Program-made: the position numbers and the translations under genes
Assembly (NCBI GenBank): GCA_014529385.2
Contig: CM043944.1
Span: 58,077,768-58,141,767 of the forward strand
Direction of reading: 5' to 3'
Source: Adiantum capillus-veneris
Taxonomy: Eukaryota > Streptophyta > Polypodiopsida > Polypodiales > Pteridaceae
DNA: 64,000 bases
Part shown: positions 19,170 to 28,905 of the stretch, piece by piece
Layout: the number at the start of each line of letters is the position of its first letter
How positions within the stretch are numbered: position 1 is the stretch's first letter
The notes under the pieces: generated by a model
Databases searched by the model: none
Seen by the model: only the letters and a program-made list of their open reading frames with translations
What the model was told of the DNA's origin: nothing

Positions 19170-21880
19170 GATCCATGGAGGAAGCCAAACGGCTTCAGGA
19201 AGAATGAGTTTCCAAGGTAGCTATGGAAAAGAAAAAGATGAATGAAGCTAGGCAAAAGTCCACCGCTCTCTGAAGATGGTGAAGATGATATTGAGCTTGA
19301 TCAAAATGTCAAAAAAATCAAAGAAGAAAGACGCTAAAAAGAAATGGCTAAAGTCAAATTGGTGGGGTCTGTTCGACTGAAGATCCATGATGTTTTGAAG
19401 AGGAAGGCCGACTAGAACGAGAAGGAAGATCTCAAGAGGATTCAAAGAGACAAAAGATGATGGTTCTCTAATCTTATGAACTCTCCAAGAATCCAACAGT
19501 CTATGGAAAAGGATGCTGCCAATGATACATCTACAGCAACCAGAAAGGATGAGGAGAAGGAGAAAGAGGCTGAGTAGCATGTCTCTCCCAAACAGCCATC
19601 CCCAAAGCAATGGCTGAAGTCAAATTGGTGAGATCTTTCCACCTGAAGATCCATGATTTTCAGAAGAGGAAGGCCGACCAGAAAGAGAAGGAAGATCTCA
19701 TGAGGATTCAAAGAGACAAAAGATGATGGTTCTTGAATCTTATGAACTCTCCAAGAATCCAACAACCTATGGAAAAAGATGCTGCCAAATATACATCTAT
19801 AAGAACCAAAAAGGATGAGGAGAAGGAGAAAGAGACTGAGTAGCATGTCTCTCCCAAACAACCATCCCCTCCTCCGACGGATCGAGATCAAGAAAAGATA
19901 GAAGATCAAGAGGACAAGAGAGAGTCTAAAAGGGAGAATAAAGATTATGAAACAATAAAGCAAGACCAAAACTGCAAGCAAGAAGATGACTGCAAGAAAC
20001 CCAATGAACAAAGCCACCAAGGAAAGATGCCGAAGACTTCATAGCAAAGGCAAACACAAGTGCGATGGGAAGTACCACCTCTCTCACAAGAGGATGCAGC
20101 TGCCGCTGAGAGAATACGGTGGGATTTTGATCTACTAAAGGAGCACCTAGAGATGATTAGATTACAATTTAGATACCAAAAGGTGATCTCGAGGCTAAGA
20201 GTTCAAGATGCTAAAGATGCCAAAGCAGAAACTCTCAAGGCTAACAAAAAAATAGAGAGATTGAAGTACCAGATCACAAGTCTACAAGCGGACAAAGAGC
20301 AACTTTAAGAAGATCTAAAGAGAGAAAAAGCAAATGCATCAAGTATCCATTTTGATTTGGAGAGACAGATAGAAGCCAATGTGAAGTTTAGATACAACAA
20401 CATCTTATGACATGGTGACGCACACACTCTCCACCTTCCTGACCCTTCAAGAAGTGCTCGCACTAGCCTCAACATCTCAAGCACCTAGCATAACTACTAA
20501 GGAAATGAGGGCCTTGAAAGACGAGGCAGAATAGGAGAAGTTGCAGCGGTAGCTCCTCATGGCTGGTTTGATGGAAAAAAACTTACAAAGAGTGCAAGAA
20601 ATCAAAAAGCTAAAGTACCAACTGGCCAAAGCACAAGCTAACCTCACAAGCCAAGCAAAGATACACTGAAGAGAATTGCAAGCCAAGGCTTTGGAACTCA
20701 GTGCTATGTAATCCAAAGTTGTTGTGCCCATCACTCAGACACAACATTGTGGAATTTGAAAGCACAAACTTACCCCAATGGACATTCCAAGCACATCATC
20801 CAAGGCAAGATGCCAAACATTCAAGAAGAAAAAGAGTGTACCAATGCGAGAGATGAGCTCAAGAGTTGGCTTGAAGATATTACAGAGGGATCACATAAGG
20901 ATACATGAAGTATGAGCTTAAAGTGCTTGAATCAATTGCACTTTTAATGATCAAACCAGATGAGGTCAAGAACTTTAGCCATGAAAAGGTGGCACTCCCT
21001 CTCATGAAGCAGGAAGCACTCTTATGGAAACACAAGATTCTACCAACATTAGAACCAAATGCCAAGGGAAACTATGAAGGTGTGCTAGTAACCACCGCCG
21101 ATCAAGTGCTCCACATCTTGGAGAGCCAATCATTATCGAGGAAGAAGTGGTTTGAGAAACAGCTCCAGGATGAGACTACTCACAAAAGTGCTCCACAACA
21201 CCTCAAGATCGACCTGACCTACTGCCCCTTCCCAAGGTGATGATCTTGAGAAACCTACTACACATGGAGGAGCAGAAGGCCATTAGTTTTGAACTACCCA
21301 ATCCTCTTCAAGCCTGCCAACAACAACAGACTCACTGAAGCATATATAATACACACACAATGAAGGCAATAATCACTCTGATGAGAGATGCACTAGAACT
21401 TGCATGCCAAATGCTCACAAAGATTACAAAGATGATCATTACTTGCATAGAAGCATTTGAAGACATTGAAGTGGAAAAACATATATGATAGATGTTCCTC
21501 AAAGGTACAAAGGGCATCATCTGGAAGCTAAAAACCAAAGCCCCCTCAAGGAACATACTCATGGGAATGTATGCCAGGATGATGTTCCTTCCATCTCATT
21601 ACATGCAGACTTTTGAGGAGGCCTTCATGACAGGGTTCTTTGAGATGGATTAAACCATCTTCGACCCTCTCACCAAGGAATTGCAGGCTAGGCACATAGC
21701 TTATCAGAATAGAATGTTGAATAACCCATTCAAAGATCTATCAATCAAGGACGACAAAATTTCTCGAGCTGCCAAGTTCAACCGATCACCAAGACATTAG
21801 AGAAACGGAAATTTGACTACTAAAGAGCAACAATGACTTGCACGAGGATGTGCAACGGCTAGAAGGAAGAGAGTTTTTGG
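19170..21880 (+). pseudogene. Broken coiled-coil-rich coding region, family not recognised
   Basis: The plus strand reads for about 2.7 kb as highly charged, Lys/Glu-rich protein but only in frames broken by many stops. Pieces: MEEAKRLQEE and MEKKKMNEARQK (about 19170-19260), a 266-bp tandem duplication (19344-19875), an open frame 20060-20308 (AAERIRWDFDLLKEHLEMIR, IERLKYQITSLQADKEQL, heptad-like), an open frame 20905-21240 (KYELKVLESIALLMIKPDE...VTTADQVLHILESQSL) and a tail near 21500-21780 (PSHYMQTFEEAFMTGFFEMD). I see no catalytic or nucleic-acid-binding motif. It could be a decayed host gene or the structural gene of an unknown element. Confidence 0.45.
19344..19875 (+). repeat. 266-bp tandem duplication
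   Basis: Two direct copies (from 19344 and from 19610) sharing AGTCAAATTGGTG, AAGATCCATGAT, GAGGAAGGCCGAC and TCTCCAAGAATCCAACA with scattered substitutions. Both lie inside the broken coiled-coil region. Confidence 0.85.
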
Positions 21881-22453
21881 TCAATGTAAATGATGGGCAC
21901 CCTCCTAGCCAACCACACCTTGTACAAGGTACATAATTTTGATGTAATCTACTCTATTCTTACGAAAAACCTTGTAAAAGAGTTTCTATGATTTTGAGTT
22001 GAATATTGTATACTCCGAGATGTATTCTTTTGTCATGACTCATGAGCCCAAATCCTTGTAAGCTAAACATTTGGCCATATGGAAATCCCTAGGTATAAAG
22101 CTCAAAAAACCCTTAGTTTGAACACATTAGAACATTCTCTCAAGTTTTTGAAGAGCTTTTGTACGTACACCTTTGAGCGGCTACTCTATAGCAACTTGTG
22201 ACCAATTTTTCTCATGATCTGGTAATCAAAATATGATTCTGTGAAGGGCATTGTGTTCCTTGTCCCTTGCTCTTTCATTCAAGTATAATCATTTCCAGTT
22301 TTGTTGTGGTTTGCAACTATATGTATGTGAGATATATCTACAGATTTGAGTGCCAAAATGGTTGTTTTATGACATTTTGACCACATGAGAGTGTTGTTAG
22401 ACCCTAGGGTGACCTATCTAGACTGTTTTATTGTTGTTTTCACGACTAGGACT
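21881..22453. other. Non-coding stretch, nothing recognised
   Basis: No supportable frame between the coiled-coil remnant and the Copia LTR. Confidence 0.4.
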
Positions 22454-22681
22454 TGTTGAAAATAGGGTTGGAGGGAAAAAAACACAGCTTGGAGAAGATG
22501 AAGAAGCTGAAGGAACACAACAGAGAGTTGTATTGCTAAGTGCACAATGGAAAGATAAGTTATCTCTAGAGTGATGGGCATATGTACAATGCATGGGGAA
22601 AAAACCTCCTAGTGAGGGAAAATATGCCCCAAAGGTCCTAAATGTATTCAGACACATCACTACCACATATGTATGGTAACA
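22454..22681 (-). repeat. Copia 1 3' LTR
   Basis: 228 bp, TGTTGAAAATAG...ATGGTAACA in plus orientation; matches the reverse complement of 55905-56126 and 60716-60914. The purine tract of the element lies just inside (AATCCCCCTTGGG). Confidence 0.85.
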
Positions 22682-22758
22682 AATCCCCCTTGGGAATGAT
22701 GCGGTGAACAAGAGCTGGCACATAGTGTATAGGGAAGTGCCATACCTTGAGTGCATGA

Positions 22759-25107
22759 TCAATCCACAAAGGGGAGTAAGCCCAAAGCTTTGCAGAAAGC
22801 TTTGAACTTCTCATGAGGGAATGCCTTTATGAACAGTTTGCAAGGTTGTCTTGTGTTAGAACATAATCCAAGTTGTTCTTTCCTACTGAGAGACTCTCTT
22901 ACTGAGAGTCTCTCCCTAACATAGTGATAATGCACCTCAATGTACTTTGTGCGAGCATGAAAAACTGGGTTCCTCGCAGCTACCAATGTGCTCTGACTAT
23001 CAGTGTAGATGGTGTTGGCAATGTCCTGTCCAACACCCAAATCAACCATAAGGCGTCTAAGCCATACACACTCAATTGTAGCTGTGACGACAACTGCCCT
23101 GTACTCATCCTCACTAATTGGAAGTGGCCACAGTAGGTTGCTTCTTTCTCAACTATGATATGCATGAACTACCGAGCATGAAACAAATACCAATTGTGGA
23201 CACTCACATGTCAAAACAGCCATCCCAATCTGAGTCTGAAAAAGCATGTAAATATAACGAAAATGACCCCCCTTGGGATAAAACAACCCAAGATCCAAAG
23301 TTCAAGAAGCAAAAAATTATCTTGACATCTTAGACCCTCGGCTATGCATAAATTTGTTGACATGTGAGACTGCAAACAGAATAACAGGCATCGTGTCGTA
23401 TGCATAAATAAGGCATCCAAAAGAAGTTTGATAAAGAGCGACATTGGAAGGATCACCAGCATCATGAAGAATCAATTTTAAACCTGTTTCCATGGGAGTA
23501 ACAATAGGTTTGCATTCCTCAACTCCAAATCTACATAACAGTGTTTCTATGTATCTTGTTTGGCACAAGGCAATACCACCATCACACTGCTTAAACTGTA
23601 TGCCCAAGTAGTGATGAAACGACCCCAAATCTTTCATCTTGAAAATAGCATTCAAATCAACCTTAAATTGAGCAATATGTGTCTCATTCAGTCCAATGAT
23701 CAACAAATCATCCACATAGAGAACAATGATGAGAAATAAATCACCCTCATGATTTGCATACAAAGCGCTTTCTGTTGGAGTGTTATGAAAGTCTCATTTA
23801 ACCAAATGAGTGTCATCTTTCTCATACCAAGCATGAGGAGACTGCTTCAAACCATACAAAGCTTTCTTACATTTGCATACTTTATCTTCTTGTCCTTCTA
23901 TGACAAAACCGCAAGGCTGTGCTACATAAACTTCCCCAAATATATCAGCATTCAAGAAAGCAATAACAATGTCTTATTGATGTACATCCCATCCAAAATG
24001 AGATGCTTATGTACATAGAAAATGCACAGTAGTCATACGACAAGTGGGAGCAAAGATATCTTCATAATCTATGCCTTTTTGTTGTGCATAACCTTATGCA
24101 ACAAGTTGAGCCTTATAGCGATCAATCCCACCATCCGACTTACTTTTCAACTTGTAAACCCACTTTACCAATGGAATTTTTGCGAGGAGTAAAATCACAT
24201 AAAGTCCATGTGTCCTTTTCTATAAGTGCATCATATTTTGGTTGCATGGCAACCATCCTATTTACATCAAAAGACACATGTTCCTCTATATCACATAAGC
24301 TAGAAATAGCCAAAGCATAACAATATGATGCTAGTGCATGGCAAGAACTTGAACGAGTACAACTAGACAAAGGTGCATCCAATTTGTTGTCACAAAAAGT
24401 ATGCACCAGCCATTTTGGAATACCTCTAGCCTCCTCATTCTCAGCCCTTTCCACATCAAGTACATTGTGTACATTCGCATTAGAAATAGGCTGATCCATA
24501 GCATTTTTTGAAATACCCATAGGCTATATATTTGCCTCACTGGAATCTACATTCAAGTTTCCACCACTAAAAAGAGGCAACAAACTGTCATAAATGTCTT
24601 GTGAGCTTACAATACTGTCTCTCGTACATGACAACAAGGGTTGAATAGAATCTTCCACAAACACAACATCCCGTGAAACCAAGATACGTCTTGCTTGGGG
24701 ATAGTACAACCTATAACCTTTCCTTTCAGTACTATAACCAACAAAAATGCATTTAATAGCCTTATCATCCAATTTTTTGTGCTACGTTTGTGTGACCAAA
24801 GTATAAGCTAAGCAATAAAAAGCGTGCATGTGATCAATAGATGGCTTCTTATCATGTCATGCTTCATAAGGAGTCATAGGCTGAAAAGCTTTTGTAGGAC
24901 ACCTTTTAAGTACATAAGTAGCACACATGATAGACTCGAGCCAAAACGAATGTGACAAAGCTTGACCCTTAACTATACATCGTGCCATTTTTTTAAGAGA
25001 CATGTTTTTTCTTTGTGCAATACCATTTTGTTGAGGTATATACGACATTGTACATTGGGGTTTTATCCCATGACTAGCCAAAAATGCATGAAACTCATGA
25101 AACATAT

Positions 25108-25141
<34 letters not shown>

Positions 25142-27037
25142 TAGATTTGAACGGAGGGTGGCCATAGTACATCTAGAGACATTTTCCACCATAGCTAGAA
25201 ATTTCTTGAAGCACATAAACACTTCAGACTAAGCTTTAAGAGGATACACCCATGCATGCCTGGAGTAATCATCAATGAAAGTCACGAAGTAAAGGTAATT
25301 GCACGAGAATTGCCCAAGGATGGAGTTTGTATAGGCCCACCAATATCAATATGTAAAAGTTGCAATCTACATGTAGCCCTAACTGAACCATCCTCAAGAA
25401 ACTTCGAATGCTGTATCTTACTCAAAATATAGCCCTCACAAACATATCTCACAGGTGCTTCAAAAGGTGGCAAAGAAGCAACCACATTAGATTTTTGCAA
25501 ACATAGTAAATTGGAAAAATTTAGATGCCCAAAACGTGCAGCCAAAGTTTTGCATCTGAAAAAGCCTTTGAATTCATTATAACTACATTTGCAGAATTCT
25601 GCCCACACTTGTCATACAAAGCGAGCTTATACAGCTCACGCCATAAAGTGTCAGATGCAACAATTTCATCACCAAAACTGAGATCATGAACTGTACATTT
25701 GTCATCCACAAATTTCACAACAAGACCATGTCTAGCAAGTGCAGATACAGACAAAAGGTTCTTAAAGTGCATCAACAAGTATGAAAGAACTTGCCATTTT
25801 CAACAATCAGCACAATCTTTCCAACTCCATGGACCGGATAAGAGGCATTGTTGGCACAAGTGACTGTATTCCCATGAGGGGCAGCCTCGAGAGAGGTAAA
25901 CAACTCACGATGTGATGAAATGTGCTTTGTAGCACCACTGTCAAAGTACCAACTATTTGAATCTGCAACAACTGACATACATGTATCATGAACAGAAGGA
26001 TCATAAGTGCACTCTACACTAAATGCCCACTCTAGATCTACATCAACATCACAATCTCCTTTCATAGAAGATTCTAAAATAGCTACATTTGTAGTGGAAC
26101 CAACCTCCTTCTTGGTCTCTTTTGGCTTCAATTTAGGACACTGCTTGATAAAGTGATCATTAGCTTTGCAATAATGGGATCGCATATTCTTTTTTCCCTT
26201 TTCACCATAATTCCTAAATGAAGTGCTACTAGCAAAAGCATTAGGAATAGGCGATTTTCCACTTCTCACTGAAGAACCATGAGAAGTGGCTACATTGTTG
26301 TTACCACCATTTCTCTGAGTAGCATTAAAAGCATGTTCAACTTTGTTCAACTGCATGTTGTTTAGACCTTTTTTTTCTTGAAAGTGACTCTTGTAACATC
26401 AATATGCATAATGTATCAAACTTCACAACATGAGGATTTCCTTGGGTCATAAGTCTCCAAGTACTAGCAAAAGTCTAGTAAGAATCTGACAAAGCATCAA
26501 GAACATTCTCCATAAGGGAATCGTCAAAAATGACTTCGCCTGTAGAAATTAGTTGCTCATAAATATCCTTGATACTAGCAAGGAAAGTGTCCATGTCATC
26601 TTTCTCATGCATAATCTTCGACTCCAACTCTTTACGCAACAATGCAATTTTCGCCTCATTGCGACTTGCATAAAGATCAGCCAGATTATTCCAAGCTTGT
26701 TTAGATGATTTAGCTGAGCAAATGCGAGGAGTAATAGTGAGCTTCACAAATAATGGAATCAATGCATGAGCGTGCACATCTCTAACATCGCAATGAGCTT
26801 GCTCAAAAGTAGGCAAAACGCTCTAGCAGCAACAATCTTGCCACTAAAACGTGCAATATCCTCAACAACACCTATATGCACGGAATCTGGAAGTACATCA
26901 ATGCCCTGCAGAACATTCAAAACACCCTTTGACACAAGAACATGTTGCATCAAGTAAGCCCACATTAGGTAATTGTCCCCATCCAATTTATCCTCAGTAG
27001 CAAACATCTTGAACACATCCATGTCGTTGTCAGCCAC
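22759..27037 (-). pseudogene. Copia 1 gag-pol
   Basis: In element order on the minus strand: Gag (about 27037-26475, DGDNYLMWAYLMQHVL), zinc-knuckle region with SHYCKANDHFIKQC (26356-25772; the first cysteine position is Ser), protease DSGATKHIS, integrase GAG-pre and core (25608-24857, IDIGG.IQTPSLGN), integrase C-part (24772-24524, KCIFVGYSTERKGYRLY), RT (24520-23317, with VDDLLIIG box) and RNase H (23049-22759, DSQSTLVAARNP, KYIEVHYHYVRERL). The integrase frame holds an 11-Gly run from a 30-C tract at 25109-25138. Many frame breaks, so inactive. The Gag start is GTG where Copia 2 has ATG. Confidence 0.88.
25109..25138. repeat. Poly-C/poly-G tract (30 bp) inside Copia integrase
   Basis: Uninterrupted 30 C on the plus strand, replacing the codons of the RGGEY motif of integrase. 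Copia 2 has a shorter G run at the same place (58373-58380). Confidence 0.95.
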
Positions 27038-27214
27038 GATGAGTGTCTTCACCTGTGTGGAACTACCTGAAAATAGGAGAAATGAAGCAGGGCTAACACA
27101 TTTGTCTGAAGAATTTGTCAACTTGCTAACGCTCACCAAAGCTCACCCAAATCGAAGAAAGTGAGCAGGCGTGTGCTAGCGATGCTAGTGACTATGCCTG
27201 GGAGGATGCAACCT

Positions 27215-27226
27215 GCTCTGATACCA
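27215..27226 (-). other. Copia 1 primer-binding site (initiator-Met tRNA type)
   Basis: Reads TGGTATCAGAGC on the minus strand, the standard plant initiator-methionine primer-binding site. Confidence 0.9.
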
Positions 27227-27305
27227 ATGGTTGGAAATAGGGTTGCAGGGAAACACACACATCTTGGAGAAAATGAAGCAGCTCAAGGCACACAACAAAG
27301 AGGTG

Positions 27306-28480
27306 AAGTGGGCATGTTGCCCTACACAAAAATGTAGCAATATGCGTGAAATTCCTCATGGGAAAATCATAGAACACGAGAGTGACCCCCTTAAGGCATG
27401 CACCCACCCCGATACAACACAGTGCGAGGCAAGAGTGGGGTAACCTCCCATACCCACAAATAAGCTGTCAACTAGTGGCCATGAACTCGTATGGGAAGGA
27501 AAATAGGGCGTGACCAAGGGTCACTTCCTATGAGAAGGTTCCCCCATGGACCCTCCTTTAGATGCACTTAATAGGCACTAGTCCCTAGTCCTAGGGGAAC
27601 TAAATGCAATGTAGTATACATGGTAATGCATGGGTGGCCAGCCCAAGAAACACACTAGACTTGCAAGTATGCCATGACCCTAATTTGATGAAGCACCAAA
27701 GTGGTGTACACTCAAAGAGTGAGTTCCTTGTCCTCTTGTAGATTTGGTAGTAGACATCTTCATTTTTGAACTCACATCTTTGGCTTATGACAAGCTGTCA
27801 CAAAGGGTTTTCTGGAATTATCATCAAATACGAGGTTGAAAATGGCTGTTTTAGGCGACCACTAAATAGAATGAGTTTACCTGAGAGATAAGAAGCTAGG
27901 CAACTACTAGTGGGTCTCGGATGTGAGAGATTACCCCAATTTTGATGCTATGGATCTGGACTCTTGTATCAAGATGAAGAGGAACTAGAAATTGATCTCA
28001 ATGAGGATGAACCAACCTTCTTAAGATGACAAACAAGTTACTCCATTAGTGACACATCACCTTAGAAAATCGTTTGAAATCTAGATGGTTCGCTTCACAG
28101 AGCTACAATGTAGTAGCAAAGGAAGATGCTTCGTTCCATCTCAAAGGATTCGAATCGCCCTTGGGAGGATCCCATGCTAAAAATAGGAGAGCGGCATCTC
28201 GCTTAGAAACTCCGTGCTATGGACTCTCCACAATTGGCATGCATTTGGTAAGGCACACATATTTGGTTAGTAGCTTGCAAGTGGTCCAAGCTATCAATGT
28301 TTGAAAAAATCCATCATAAATTTTTTATTGTTTGTATGTCCTTGATGACGGAGACATTTTATACCTTAAAGAGTTTCACATCAGCTTTCTTTTGACATTA
28401 TTTTGATTCAAAATCATGGAATATTATGGGAGATTGAATTAGAAAGATATGAATTTCCCTAATAAGATTGAACTCTCTAG
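27306..28480. other. Intergenic, nothing recognised
   Basis: No supportable gene. Short frames only, no repeat or motif I can name. Confidence 0.4.
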
Positions 28481-28777
28481 ACCTGTGGCAATCTAGTTTT
28501 TTTTAAAATTTTCCATTTTCTTTTTTGAAATGGGCAGGCCTCCCTCTCAATAATGGCGGCTTGCAAGTCAGCTTCATCATAGCTTGACCCTTGGACACGG
28601 ACACCGTCGAGGAAAAACAGCCCACGCTTCGCACCTGGAGTTGCCATATGAGGCGTGTAGCGTCGCAGCCGGAGCCCACCCTCATAGCAGAAGAGAGGTG
28701 CGATGGGGGTAGCCTGTATGGAACGGTGTGTAAGAACCGCTGTTTTTGTACACCACGCACTTTTTTTTTGGTAAATC

Positions 28778-28803
28778 CACACACACACACACACACACAC
28801 ACA
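28778..28803. repeat. CA microsatellite upstream of the PPR gene
   Basis: (CA)13 about 100 bases before the PPR start codon, preceded by a run of nine T. Probably in the 5' untranslated leader. Confidence 0.9.
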
Positions 28804-28905
28804 TACTTAATTGAACACATTTATTCGTTTTCTTTCTCAGCACCACTGGTTTTGTGTTCACAGAGCACCACCAAGAAAGCAGCAATAAAGGCTACACAAG
28901 CAAAC

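Larger units (their letters stand above)
22454..27305 (-). mobile_element. Copia element 1 (minus strand), 5' LTR truncated
   Basis: 3' LTR 22454-22681, polypurine tract 22682-22694, decayed gag-pol 22759-27037, primer-binding site 27215-27226 and the start of a 5' LTR from 27229 to about 27305, after which similarity is lost. Same family as Copia element 2 (55905-60914), with which it shares LTR wording and every pol segment. Confidence 0.9.

Noticed and set aside
28591-28905. Upstream extension of the PPR frame
   Set aside because: The start at 28591 is TTG, and the extension contains a CA-microsatellite His-Thr run. The in-frame ATG at 28648 is kept as an alternative only.
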